A stretch of DNA of 8,153 nucleotides from Devosia sp. (GCA_028290245.1 JAQGKG010000059.1:1-8153); one strand, 5' to 3'. Shown: positions 1 to 6,837, counted from the stretch's first letter. A program made the numbers and translations. The notes: generated by a model not told the origin, from the letters alone.

Positions 1-272
1 CCGTTGATCGAGGACGAGCCGCCGATCACCTTGCCGCGCGGCACGCCGAGGGTACGTCCGCCCAGATGCGGCTCGGGCTCGCTGCGGAAGCCCCAGTCGT
101 AGCGCGGCATGTTCATCGGATAGCTCAGGGCCGCCGGCATTTGGATCAGCGGGCCGATATCGGAACCGCCAAACTCCAGCACGATTACCGAATGCTTGCC
201 GTCCTCGCTGAGGCGCGCCGCCATGGCGCCGCCAGCAGAACCCGAACCGATGATGACGAAGTCAGCTTCCAT
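1..272 (-). CDS. betA: Choline dehydrogenase, N-terminal part (cut by window edge)
   Basis: This is the N-terminal 90 residues of a GMC-family FAD flavoenzyme that oxidises choline to betaine aldehyde, usually at the inner face of the cytoplasmic membrane and linked to the respiratory chain. The protein opens with the dinucleotide-binding signature VIIGSGSAGG at residues 6-15. The flavin-binding acid E33 (VLEFGG) follows. Further on are the BetA-typical stretches QMPAALSYPMNM, RYDWGF, EPEPHLGGR and PRGKVIGGSSSING. The last of these is the start of the first GMC signature, where the window ends. The start at 272 is supported by an AGGAG ribosome site 9 bases upstream. That site overlaps the betB stop codon, and only 12 bases separate the two genes, so betA is the last visible gene of the betICBA operon. 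The identity is clear from the motifs and the context. The rest of the gene lies outside the window. Confidence 0.93.
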   Translation of the reverse strand, partial: MEADFVIIGSGSAGGAMAARLSEDGKHSVIVLEFGGSDIGPLIQMPAALSYPMNMPRYDWGFRSEPEPHLGGRTLGVPRGKVIGGSSSIN

Positions 273-281
273 GAGGGACGG

Positions 282-286
282 CTCCT
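282..286 (-). promoter_or_regulatory. Ribosome binding site of betA, overlapping the betB stop
   Basis: On the minus strand the bases read CTAGGAG. The last two bases of the betB stop codon TAG (285-287) are also the first two of the AGGAG Shine-Dalgarno core. The core lies 9 bases before the betA ATG. It fixes the betA start, and it means that ribosomes finishing betB sit on the betA initiation site, which favours coupled translation. Confidence 0.7.
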
Positions 287-1748
287 AGTAGGCGGCGCCC
301 ACGGGACCGGTGGCGACATAGACAGACTTGATCTGGCTGTAGTGATCGAGCGCGGCGCGAGAATTCTCTCGACCGACGCCGGAAAGCTTGACCCCGCCGA
401 ACGGGGCCTCGACGGGCGTAATATTATAGGTGTTGATCCAGCAGGTGCCGGCTTCGAGCTGAGCGATGACGCGATGGGCGCGGGCGAGATCGGCGGTGAA
501 CACTCCGGCGGCCAGGCCATACTCGGTGGCATTGGCGCGGGCGATGACGTCGGCCTCGTCGGAGAAGCCGAGTACGGCCATCACGGGGCCGAAGATTTCT
601 TCACGGGCGATGGTCATCTCGTCGGTGACATCGGAAAATACCGTGGGCTCGACATAGAAGCCGGAATTCTGACTTGGGGGCACGCGGCCGCCGATCAGCA
701 ATTTTGCCCCTTCTGCCTTGCCGGTCTCGATATAGTCCAACACCTTGTTGCGCTGGGCTTCGGACACCAGTGGCCCGACTTGCGTGGCTTCATCAAGTGG
801 ATCGCCGATGATGGCGTTGGAGGTGCGCGATACCAGCTTGTCGAGGAAGGTGGGGCGGATAGCGTCATGCACGAAGACGCGGGTGCCGTTGGAGCAGACT
901 TGGCCAGACGAATAAAAATTGGCGTTGATGGCGGCACTGACGGCGCTGTCTATGTCGGCGTCGTCAAAGATGATCAGGGGGGATTTACCACCCAGTTCCA
1001 TGGTGACGTGGCGCATTCCTGTGGCAGCAGCGGCATAGACTTTCTTGCCAGTGGCTACCGAGCCGGTCAGCGATACCTTGGCAACGCGGGGATCGGTGAC
1101 CAGGGCGGCGCCGACATCGCCATAGCCCTGCACCACATTGAAAAGGCCTGCGGGCGCGCCGGCCTCGATGAGGATTTCGGCCAGCTTGAGGGCGCCCAGC
1201 GGCGTCACTTCCGATGGCTTGAAGATCATCGCGTTGCCGGCGGCAAGGGCAGGGGCAGCTTTCCAGCAGGCGATCTGGGTCGGGTAGTTCCAAGCACCAA
1301 TACCAACGCAGACGCCGAGTGGTTCGCGGACGGTGTAGACGAAGTCGCCGCCGAGCGGGATGGTCTCGCCGGTCATGGTGGCGGCGAGGCCGGCGAAATA
1401 TTCCAGCGCATCGGCACCCGAGGCGGCATCGGCGACCAGCGTCTCCTGGATCGGCTTGCCGGTATCCAGTGTCTCGATCTCCGACAGTTCCTGATTGCGC
1501 TCGCGGATGATGTCGGCCGCCCTGCGCAGGACGCGACCACGCACCACGGGCTTGAGCGCGCCCCATTCTTTCTGCGCCCGCACGGCAGACGCCAGTGCCT
1601 GTTCGATGATGGATGGGGTGGCGGAATGGAGGCGCGCCACGACCTCGCCCGTTGCCGGGTAGATGCTTTCGATCGGCCGACCGTTGGTATCGTCCACATA
1701 ACCTCCGTCGATGAAATGGCTGGCTGTCGGCTGTACGTCGCGCATCAT
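285..1748 (-). CDS. betB: Betaine aldehyde dehydrogenase
   Basis: This cytoplasmic NAD(P)-dependent aldehyde dehydrogenase converts betaine aldehyde to glycine betaine, the second oxidation of the choline pathway. From the chosen start it has 487 residues, the normal BetB length. Visible ALDH landmarks are GAWNYP with the oxyanion Asn near 154, FKPSE near 176-180 for cofactor binding, and the nucleotide-loop motif SLTGSVATGK near 226-235. The general base is E251 in MELGGKSP, and the catalytic cysteine is C285 in YSSGQVCSNGTR. The EIFGPV and PFGGVKLSG motifs lie in the C-terminal third. The reading frame stays open well upstream of 1748, but that extension is antisense-like sequence inside betC and has no family match. 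The ATG at 1748 overlaps the betC stop as ATGA and has AGGGG just upstream. A second ATG follows immediately at 1745, so either could be used. The gene is intact. Confidence 0.96.
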   Translation of the reverse strand: MMRDVQPTASHFIDGGYVDDTNGRPIESIYPATGEVVARLHSATPSIIEQALASAVRAQKEWGALKPVVRGRVLRRAADIIRERNQELSEIETLDTGKPIQETLVADAASGADALEYFAGLAATMTGETIPLGGDFVYTVREPLGVCVGIGAWNYPTQIACWKAAPALAAGNAMIFKPSEVTPLGALKLAEILIEAGAPAGLFNVVQGYGDVGAALVTDPRVAKVSLTGSVATGKKVYAAAATGMRHVTMELGGKSPLIIFDDADIDSAVSAAINANFYSSGQVCSNGTRVFVHDAIRPTFLDKLVSRTSNAIIGDPLDEATQVGPLVSEAQRNKVLDYIETGKAEGAKLLIGGRVPPSQNSGFYVEPTVFSDVTDEMTIAREEIFGPVMAVLGFSDEADVIARANATEYGLAAGVFTADLARAHRVIAQLEAGTCWINTYNITPVEAPFGGVKLSGVGRENSRAALDHYSQIKSVYVATGPVGAAY

Positions 1749-3262
1749 TCGCCCCTTGGGAAACGCTTGCTCTCTTCGAGCACATTGAGGTCCATGTGGT
1801 TGCGCATATAGCGCTCGGACGCTTGTTGTAAGGGCTGGAAATCCCAAGGGTAATAGGCGCCGTTGCGCAGGGCCGCATAGACGACATGGCGCCGCGCTTG
1901 GCTGGCCCGCACCTCGGCATCGTAGGTGTCGAGGTCCCAATACTGCGCAGCCACCAGCGCAAGCTCGGCCAGCACATCTGCATAGCCAGGATCGACGGCA
2001 AGATTGGTCAGTTCGAGGGGATCGCTGTCGAGATTGAACAATTGCACGGGGTCGGCTGGGCATTCGACATATTTCCACGGTCCGTCGCGCAGGCATACGA
2101 TTGGCGCGACCGAGCCCTCTGCAGCATATTCCATCCGGACCGGACCAGTGCGAGGCGTACCATTGGCCAGCGGTACCAGTGTCTGGCCATCGGTCCATGG
2201 CGCGATGCGCTCAAGCGAAATGCCCGCGAGATCGCACAGGGTAGGGGTCAGGTCCATGGTGCTGACCGGTGTGTCGACCCGACCCGTCGGCAGGGCCGGC
2301 GCAGCGATCATCAACGGCACGCGGGCCGAGCCCTCGAAGAAGTTCATTTTGAACCACAGGCCGCGCTCGCCCAGCATATCGCCGTGGTCGGAGGCAAAGA
2401 CCACGATGGTGTTGTCGTCCTGCCGGGTACCGCCCAACGCTTCCAGCACCTCGCCGATCTTGTCGTCGACATAGGAAATGTTGGCGAAATAGGCCCGGCG
2501 CGAGCGGCGCACATCGTCCTCGGTGATATCGAGCGCCCGGAAATCACAGGCGTCCATCAGGCGCTGGGAGTGGACATCCTGGTCCTCGTAGGCGATGGGC
2601 TGCGTGGCTGGCGACAGGTGTTCGCAGTCCTCGTAGAGGTCCCAGTATTTCTTGCGGGCCACATAGGGATCATGCGGATGGGTAAAACTCACCGTCATCA
2701 TCCATGGACGCGGCTCAAGCCGTCGTCCGAGGTCATAGACCTTGCGCACGGCGTTGAAGGCGACCTCGTCGTCGTACTCAAGCTGGTTGGTGGTCTCGGC
2801 CACGCCGGCCCCTTTGACTGAACCGAGGTTGTGGTACCACCAGTCGATCCGCTCGCCGGGCTTGTCATAGTCCGGGGTCCAGCCGAAATCGGCCGGATAA
2901 ATATCGGTGGTCAGGCGTTCTTCGAAGCCATGCAACTGGTCTGGCCCGACGAAATGCATCTTGCCGGACAGCGTCGTGGCGTAGCCCGCAGCGCGCAGGT
3001 GATGGGCATAGGTCGGTATGTCCGAAGCGAATTCAGCGGCATTGTCATAGACCCGCGTGCGGCGCGGCAATTGCCCCGACATGAAGCTGGCGCGGCCCGG
3101 CGCACACAGCGGGGAGCCGGTATAGGCATTGGCGAAGCGGGTCGAGCGCGCGGCGAGGGCCTTGAGATTAGGCGCATGCAGCCATTCTGCCGGTCCGTCC
3201 GGAAACAACGTGCCGTTGAGTTGGTCGACCATGAAGATCAGGATGTTGGGGCGATCAGACAC
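1745..3262 (-). CDS. betC: Choline-O-sulfatase
   Basis: This cytoplasmic type I sulfatase hydrolyses choline-O-sulfate to choline and sulfate, feeding the Bet pathway. It has 505 residues from the GTG start, the usual length for BetC. Metal-site residues appear early (MVDQLN, D13-Q14). The formylglycine motif is SPLCAPGRASFMSG, with C53 as the residue that must be converted to formylglycine by a maturation system. Other active-site elements are GKMHF (K101, H103), THPHDPY (H195, H197), FASDHGDMLGE (D292-H293) and K305. The C-terminal tail, rich in Arg, Asn and His, resembles the arm that packs against a neighbouring subunit in the choline sulfatase tetramer. A longer open frame begins at 3352, but those 30 residues lie wholly within the betI coding sequence and are low-complexity Arg/Cys-rich. 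The GTG at 3262 gives VSDRPNILIFM, the expected N-terminus, with GGAG 8 bases upstream. It overlaps the end of betI by 8 bases, and its own TGA overlaps the betB ATG. Confidence 0.95.
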   Translation of the reverse strand: MSDRPNILIFMVDQLNGTLFPDGPAEWLHAPNLKALAARSTRFANAYTGSPLCAPGRASFMSGQLPRRTRVYDNAAEFASDIPTYAHHLRAAGYATTLSGKMHFVGPDQLHGFEERLTTDIYPADFGWTPDYDKPGERIDWWYHNLGSVKGAGVAETTNQLEYDDEVAFNAVRKVYDLGRRLEPRPWMMTVSFTHPHDPYVARKKYWDLYEDCEHLSPATQPIAYEDQDVHSQRLMDACDFRALDITEDDVRRSRRAYFANISYVDDKIGEVLEALGGTRQDDNTIVVFASDHGDMLGERGLWFKMNFFEGSARVPLMIAAPALPTGRVDTPVSTMDLTPTLCDLAGISLERIAPWTDGQTLVPLANGTPRTGPVRMEYAAEGSVAPIVCLRDGPWKYVECPADPVQLFNLDSDPLELTNLAVDPGYADVLAELALVAAQYWDLDTYDAEVRASQARRHVVYAALRNGAYYPWDFQPLQQASERYMRNHMDLNVLEESKRFPRGE

Positions 3263-3848
3263 GCGCAGCGCTCCGGACGAGGCAAAGGTTAAGGTAGTCG
3301 AGCACCATGGCTCGCACTTCCTCCTGCGCCGGTGCAAAATCCTGCAGCGCATGGCGGATGTAGAAGCCGTCGATGATGGCGGCGAGGCCTTGGGCGATGG
3401 ACTGGGCCGAATCGGCGTCCACGATCTGCCGCAGGTTGAACAGCAGGTTGGAATGCAGCCGCCGGGCGTAAACCTGCAACAGGCGGCTAGCCTCTTCGGA
3501 CTGTAGCGCCCTCACATAGAAGGTTAGCCAAGCGGCGACGACTTCGCGGTCGAACTGATCAGGTGCGAAACTGGCGTCGATAATTGCATGGATCCGGAGC
3601 AGCGGCGTATCCACCAGAGCCATGCGGCGGCGAACGCTGGCGCCGTAGAGTCGTAGAATGTGGCGCATGGCGGCAAGGAACATTTGATCCTTGCTGCCAA
3701 AATAATGATGCGCGAGGGCTGGCGACATTCCGGCGCGACGGGCAATCTGGCTGACGGTCACGTCGAGGCTACCGGCCTCGCCGATCTCGACAATGGCCGC
3801 TTCGATCATCGCCTTTCGCCTTACTGCCCCTGCACCGATTTTCGGCAT
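3255..3848 (-). CDS. betI: TetR-family choline-responsive repressor BetI
   Basis: This is a DNA-binding repressor that in other bacteria shuts down the bet genes until choline is present. It has 197 residues from the chosen start, close to the roughly 195 of E. coli BetI. The N-terminus MPKIGAGAVRRKAMIEAA is typical of BetI. The TetR helix-turn-helix runs over about residues 30-53 (VTVSQIARRAGMSPALAHHYFGSKDQM). The remainder is the helical ligand-binding and dimerisation domain, with WLTFYVRALQSEEASRL and IIDGFYIRHAL. The open frame extends upstream to 3917 across the promoter region. The ATG at 3848 is preferred because it restores the family N-terminus, although its ribosome site is weak (AGG about 8 bases upstream). 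It is the first gene of the betICBA operon and is probably autoregulated through the inverted repeat 50 bases upstream. Confidence 0.94.
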   Translation of the reverse strand: MPKIGAGAVRRKAMIEAAIVEIGEAGSLDVTVSQIARRAGMSPALAHHYFGSKDQMFLAAMRHILRLYGASVRRRMALVDTPLLRIHAIIDASFAPDQFDREVVAAWLTFYVRALQSEEASRLLQVYARRLHSNLLFNLRQIVDADSAQSIAQGLAAIIDGFYIRHALQDFAPAQEEVRAMVLDYLNLCLVRSAARV

Positions 3849-3873
3849 TCTTCGCGCCTGCACATATTTTGAG

Positions 3874-3902
3874 TTTACATTTGCGATTGTCTCGCTTTTG
3901 AT
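3874..3902 (+). promoter_or_regulatory. Possible choX promoter
   Basis: TTTACA (3874-3879) matches the sigma-70 -35 hexamer at five of six positions. It is followed after 17 bases by TTTGAT (3897-3902), which matches the -10 hexamer at only four positions and lacks the important second-position A. If real, the -10 element lies in the left arm of the inverted repeat, so repressor binding there would block transcription. The call is weak and rests on spacing and position. Confidence 0.25.
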
Positions 3903-3913
3903 TGAGCCGTCAA
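3886..3913 (-). promoter_or_regulatory. Possible betI operon promoter
   Basis: Read on the minus strand, TTGACG (3908-3913) is a five-of-six match to the -35 hexamer. GACAAT (3886-3891), 16 bases further on, is a four-of-six match to the -10 hexamer. Transcription would begin near 3880, leaving a leader of about 30 bases before the betI ATG. The -35 element falls inside the inverted repeat, consistent with autorepression by BetI. The call comes from inspection only. Confidence 0.35.
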
Positions 3914-3917
3914 TCAA
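3898..3917. promoter_or_regulatory. Candidate BetI operator (perfect inverted repeat)
   Basis: The bases TTGATTGA GCCG TCAATCAA form a perfect 8-base inverted repeat with a 4-base centre. As I recall it, the BetI operator reported in other proteobacteria has TTGATTG-type half-sites around a short GC-containing centre, and this repeat closely resembles that. It lies midway between the divergent betI and choX starts and overlaps the best promoter candidates on both strands. One BetI site could therefore control choline uptake and choline oxidation together. The symmetry is seen directly. The identity of the binding protein is inferred. Confidence 0.72.
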
Positions 3918-3947
3918 GAAAAAGACTCTGCATCAAACTCGGCAATC

Positions 3948-3952
3948 AGGAG
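3948..3952 (+). promoter_or_regulatory. Ribosome binding site of choX
   Basis: AGGAG lies 9 bases before the ATG at 3962. It settles the choX start in favour of this ATG over a TTG at 3902, which lies inside the inverted repeat. The signal peptide begins directly at the ATG. Confidence 0.75.
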
Positions 3953-3961
3953 ACGACGGAT

Positions 3962-4888
3962 ATGAGAAAGACCACCCTTACTCTAACCAGCGCTTTGGCG
4001 CTGTCGCTGCTGGCGGGAACCGCTTTCGCAGCCGAATGCGATACAGTGATTTTCTCCGATGTTGGCTGGACCGACATCACCACGACAACTGCAACTACCA
4101 AGCACATTCTCGAAGCGTTGGGCTATGAAGTCGATGTGAAGGTGCTGTCCGTGCCGGTGACCTATGCGTCGCTGGAAAGCGATGACGTCGACGTGTTCCT
4201 CGGCACTTGGCTGCCGGCCCAGCAGGGCGCCATTGGCCCGTACCTCGACAGCGGCGAAGTCGAAAAGCTCGCGATCAACCTGCAGGGCACCAAGTACACC
4301 CTCGCCGTTCCGGCCTACACCTATGACAAGGGCCTGACCGAATATTCCAAGATCCACGAGTTCGCCGAGCAGCTCGATAACACCATCTACGGCATCGAGC
4401 CGGGCAACGAAGGCAATGGCTACCTGATCAGCCTGGTTGATTCCAACAAGTGGGATTTGAGCGGCTTCAAGGTGGTCGAGAGCTCCGAGCAGGGCATGCT
4501 GTCCGAAGTCGATCGCGCCGTTCGCGATAACAAGGACGTGGTATTCCTCGGCTGGGAACCCCACCCCATGAACGCCAAGTTCCCACTCAAGTATCTGCCG
4601 GGCGGCGAAGATTTCTTCGGCGGTGAAGGCACTGTCGAGACCGTGACGCGCAAGGGCTACGCTGCAGAATGCCCAAATGTCGGCAAGCTGCTCACCAACC
4701 TCAAGTTCTCGCTTCCGATGGAAAACGAGATCATGGGCAAGATTCTCAATGATGGCGCCGATCCGGCAGACGCCACGTTGACCTGGCTCAAGGCCAACCC
4801 CGACACGGCGCTGAGCTGGGTCGACGGTGTGACCACCCTCGATGGCGTCGACGGCGCCGCGGCGGTCAAGGCCTTGCTGGAGAGCTAG
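3962..4888 (+). CDS. choX: Periplasmic choline-binding protein of the ChoXWV ABC importer
   Basis: This solute-binding protein captures choline in the periplasm and delivers it to ChoW. It has 308 residues. Residues 1-23 form a classical Sec signal peptide: MRK, a Leu/Ala-rich core, then a likely cleavage at AFA|AEC. It is of the OpuAC/ProX fold. Every choline-contacting residue I recall from the S. meliloti ChoX structure is present at a constant shift of seven: W36 and D38 (DVGWTDI), W83 (FLGTWLP), Y112 (GTKYTL), N149 (EPGNEGNG) and W198 (FLGWEPH). The four aromatics form the cage for the trimethylammonium group. C26 and C237 are the only cysteines in the mature protein and could pair as a disulfide. 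The match to these residues favours choline as ligand over glycine betaine or proline betaine. It is the first gene of the choXWV operon and is separated from choW by a strong hairpin. Confidence 0.95.
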   Translation: MRKTTLTLTSALALSLLAGTAFAAECDTVIFSDVGWTDITTTTATTKHILEALGYEVDVKVLSVPVTYASLESDDVDVFLGTWLPAQQGAIGPYLDSGEVEKLAINLQGTKYTLAVPAYTYDKGLTEYSKIHEFAEQLDNTIYGIEPGNEGNGYLISLVDSNKWDLSGFKVVESSEQGMLSEVDRAVRDNKDVVFLGWEPHPMNAKFPLKYLPGGEDFFGGEGTVETVTRKGYAAECPNVGKLLTNLKFSLPMENEIMGKILNDGADPADATLTWLKANPDTALSWVDGVTTLDGVDGAAAVKALLES

Positions 4889-4898
4889 AATAGACACG

Positions 4899-4924
4899 CA
4901 GCCCGGTCACCATCGACCGGGCTG
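4899..4924 (+). terminator. Strong RNA hairpin after choX (attenuator or 3' stabiliser)
   Basis: Ten bases beyond the choX stop, CAGCCCGGTC (4899-4908) and GACCGGGCTG (4915-4924) form a perfect 10-base stem, seven of the ten pairs being G-C, with a 6-base loop. It is followed by TTCTGCTTTCAG, which is only moderately T-rich, so it is not a clean intrinsic terminator. In many ABC operons a hairpin at this place partly stops transcription or protects the upstream message from 3' decay, so that the binding protein outnumbers the permease. That role is inferred here. Confidence 0.65.
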
Positions 4925-4949
4925 TTCTGCTTTCAGGGGGACGTGAACG

Positions 4950-5783
4950 GTGGATTGGCTAACCGACTACAAGATTCCGGTGGGGCGCTGGGCGAGCGAC
5001 TTCTTCATCCTGCTGCGTGACAATTTTCGCGGCGTGTTCGACGCAATGTCGGACGCGGCCGAGGCGCTGATCGATACCCTGCTGTGGATATTGCAGACGC
5101 CGCATCCACTGATCATCGTTGCCGTTTTCGTCGGGATCACGTGGTTGCTGCAGCGCAGTTGGGCCACCTGCCTGCTGACGCTGCTGGGCCTGCTATTCAT
5201 CCTCAATCAGGGCTATTGGGAGCAGACCACCGAAAGCCTGACGCTGGTCATGTCCGCCTGCGTTGTCTGCATGGCCATCGGCATTCCGATCGGCATCGCA
5301 ACGGCTCACCGGCCGCGCCTCTATAGGTTCCTGCAACCCATTCTCGACCTGATGCAGACGCTGCCGACCTTCGTTTATCTCATCCCCGCCATCGTGTTTT
5401 TCGGTATCGGCATGGTGCCGGGCCTGATCGCCACCGTCATTTTCGTGCTGCCAGCACCCATCCGCATGACGCATCTGGGTATTTCATCGACGCCTCCCGC
5501 GTTGCTCGAAGCGGTGGAAGCGTTTGGCGGCACGCCGCACCAGAAGCTGTGGAAGGTCGAAATGCCTTATGCTCTGCCGCAGGTGATGGCCGGGCTCAAC
5601 CAGACCATCATGCTGTCATTGTCGATGGTGGTGGTTGCAGCGCTGGTTGGCGCCGATGGTCTCGGCGTTCCCGTGGTGCGGGCGCTGAACTCGGTCAATA
5701 CCGCGCTCGGTTTCGAGAGCGGCTTCGTCATCGTGGTCGTTGCCATCGTGCTCGACCGCATGCTGCGCATCCGGAGGGAATAG
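4950..5783 (+). CDS. choW: Choline ABC importer permease
   Basis: This inner-membrane permease forms the translocation channel for choline, probably as a homodimer. It has 277 residues and is of the ProW/OpuAB type. Hydrophobic segments are visible at about 53-69, 72-86, 96-116, 137-170 (two adjoining spans), 218-235 and 257-270. The cytoplasmic coupling motif that meets the ATPase is at about 187-212 (EAVEAFGGTPHQKLWKVEMP, an EAA-loop with the conserved Gly). The start is GTG at 4950, because an in-frame TGA at 4944-4946 rules out any start further upstream. A GGGGGA ribosome site begins about 14 bases upstream. The 61-base gap to choX holds the hairpin. The choV ribosome site lies within its last codons, so choW and choV are probably translationally coupled. 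Confidence 0.94.
   Translation: MDWLTDYKIPVGRWASDFFILLRDNFRGVFDAMSDAAEALIDTLLWILQTPHPLIIVAVFVGITWLLQRSWATCLLTLLGLLFILNQGYWEQTTESLTLVMSACVVCMAIGIPIGIATAHRPRLYRFLQPILDLMQTLPTFVYLIPAIVFFGIGMVPGLIATVIFVLPAPIRMTHLGISSTPPALLEAVEAFGGTPHQKLWKVEMPYALPQVMAGLNQTIMLSLSMVVVAALVGADGLGVPVVRALNSVNTALGFESGFVIVVVAIVLDRMLRIRRE
5773..5778 (+). promoter_or_regulatory. Ribosome binding site of choV inside the choW 3' end
   Basis: GGAGGG lies within the last codons of choW (Arg-Arg-Glu), about 9 bases before the ATG at 5788. It selects that ATG over the in-frame upstream ATG at 5740, which would add 16 residues with no family match. Confidence 0.75.
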
Positions 5784-5787
5784 GTTC

Positions 5788-6837
5788 ATGGAAGACGCTG
5801 TCATCTTCGATAAGGTCAATATCGTCTTCGGGACCAATCCAAACCTGGCTTTGCCACTGATGGACGCCGGCAAGACGCGCCAGGAAATCCAGCGGGAAAC
5901 CAAGCAGATACTTGGTGTCCATGACTGTTCGTTGACCGTCAAGAAGGGCGAAATCCTGGTCTTGATGGGCCTGTCGGGCTCGGGCAAATCGACGCTGCTG
6001 CGGGCCGTCAACGGCCTCAATCCTGTGGTGCGGGGATCGGTCCAGGTGATCGACCAGGGACGTTCGGTCAATCCGGCCGCCTGCACTCGCGACGAGTTGC
6101 TGAAACTGCGGCGCAAGTCGGTTGCCATGGTGTTCCAGCAGTTTGGCCTGTTGCCCTGGCGCACGGTGCTCGACAATGTCGGGTTGGGGCTCGAACTCGA
6201 CGGGCTGTCGAAGCTGCAACGCAACGCCAAGGTCCGCTCGCAACTGGAACTGGTTGGGTTATCCGATTGGGCTGATCGCAACGTCGGGCAGCTTTCCGGC
6301 GGCATGCAGCAACGCGTCGGGCTGGCGCGGGCCTTTGCCACCGAAGCGCCGATCTTGTTAATGGACGAGCCCTTTTCGGCACTCGATCCGCTGATCCGCT
6401 CGCGACTGCAGGACGAATTGCTTGAGCTGCAGGAAAAGCTCAAGCGCACCATCATCTTCGTCAGCCACGATCTGGATGAGGCGTTCAAGCTGGGTGACCG
6501 TATCGCGCTGATGGAGGGCGGGCGCATCGTGCAATGCGGTACGCCGCAGGAAATCATCGCCAATCCGGTCGACGACTATGTCGAGGATTTCGTGGCTCAC
6601 ATGAACCCGCTCAACGTGCTGCGCGCCATGGACATCATGTCCCCGGACATCGGCAGTGGCGTAAACGCGGTGCCGTCTCACAGCCCGCTGGCGGCGGTCA
6701 TCGAGCAATTGTCAGCCGGCGCGCCGTCGGTATGCGTTCGGGGGCCGGACGGGCAGTTGGTCGGTAGCATCTACAGCAAGAACATCGTCACCGCCCTTCG
6801 CAGCAAGCCCGCGCGGGTAGGGGGCGTGGTGCACTAG
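5788..6837 (+). CDS. choV: Choline ABC importer ATP-binding protein
   Basis: This cytoplasmic ATPase powers choline import through ChoW. It has 349 residues and is of the ProV/OpuAA class of betaine and choline ATPases. Visible motifs are Walker A GLSGSGKST (61-69), the Q-loop at Q117 (VFQQFGLLPWRTV), the ABC signature LSGGMQQR (169-176), Walker B ILLMDEPFSALD (189-200) and the switch histidine H227 (FVSHD). The N-terminal 45 residues (including KTRQEIQRETKQILGVHD) are the extension typical of this class. After the ATPase core the protein has only about 70 residues (near 281-349). That is room for one CBS-like unit, not the tandem pair found in full-length ProV or OpuAA, so osmotic gating by paired CBS domains is unlikely. 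It starts 4 bases after the choW stop and ends 9 bases from the convergent etfD stop. Confidence 0.94.
   Translation: MEDAVIFDKVNIVFGTNPNLALPLMDAGKTRQEIQRETKQILGVHDCSLTVKKGEILVLMGLSGSGKSTLLRAVNGLNPVVRGSVQVIDQGRSVNPAACTRDELLKLRRKSVAMVFQQFGLLPWRTVLDNVGLGLELDGLSKLQRNAKVRSQLELVGLSDWADRNVGQLSGGMQQRVGLARAFATEAPILLMDEPFSALDPLIRSRLQDELLELQEKLKRTIIFVSHDLDEAFKLGDRIALMEGGRIVQCGTPQEIIANPVDDYVEDFVAHMNPLNVLRAMDIMSPDIGSGVNAVPSHSPLAAVIEQLSAGAPSVCVRGPDGQLVGSIYSKNIVTALRSKPARVGGVVH

Larger units (their letters stand above)
3849..3961. promoter_or_regulatory. Divergent betI / choX control region
   Basis: This 113-base stretch is the only non-coding space between the catabolic operon and the importer operon, so it must hold both outward promoters. 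It is visibly richer in A and T than the genes around it. It carries one perfect inverted repeat in its middle (3898-3917), a choX ribosome site at its right end, and weak candidate promoter hexamers on both strands. No small open frame or RNA gene is apparent. Confidence 0.85.

Noticed and set aside
66..1811. A 581-codon open frame on the plus strand, opposite betA and betB
   Set aside because: It is antisense to two well-supported genes. Its translation is Gly/Asp/His-rich with no recognisable domain. Long shadow frames of this kind are common opposite high-GC genes.
3849..3917. An upstream ATG extending BetI by 23 residues
   Set aside because: The extension runs through the operator and promoter candidates and has no family match. 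The ATG at 3848 gives the standard BetI N-terminus.
3902..3961. A TTG start that would lengthen ChoX by 20 residues
   Set aside because: It lies inside the inverted repeat and has no ribosome site. It would place a charged stretch before a perfect signal peptide that begins at 3962.
3983..4897. A 304-codon minus-strand open frame opposite choX
   Set aside because: It covers choX almost exactly in antisense. It shows no domain and has no ribosome site or context supporting expression.
5616..6563. A 315-codon Ser-rich minus-strand open frame opposite choW and choV
   Set aside because: The Ser/Arg-rich composition is what the complement of GC-rich ATPase codons gives. The ABC motifs on the plus strand account fully for this region.
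6808..6817. The palindrome CCCGCGCGGG near the end of choV as a terminator
   Set aside because: It has no loop and no T-tract and lies within coding sequence before the stop. It is a product of high GC content.
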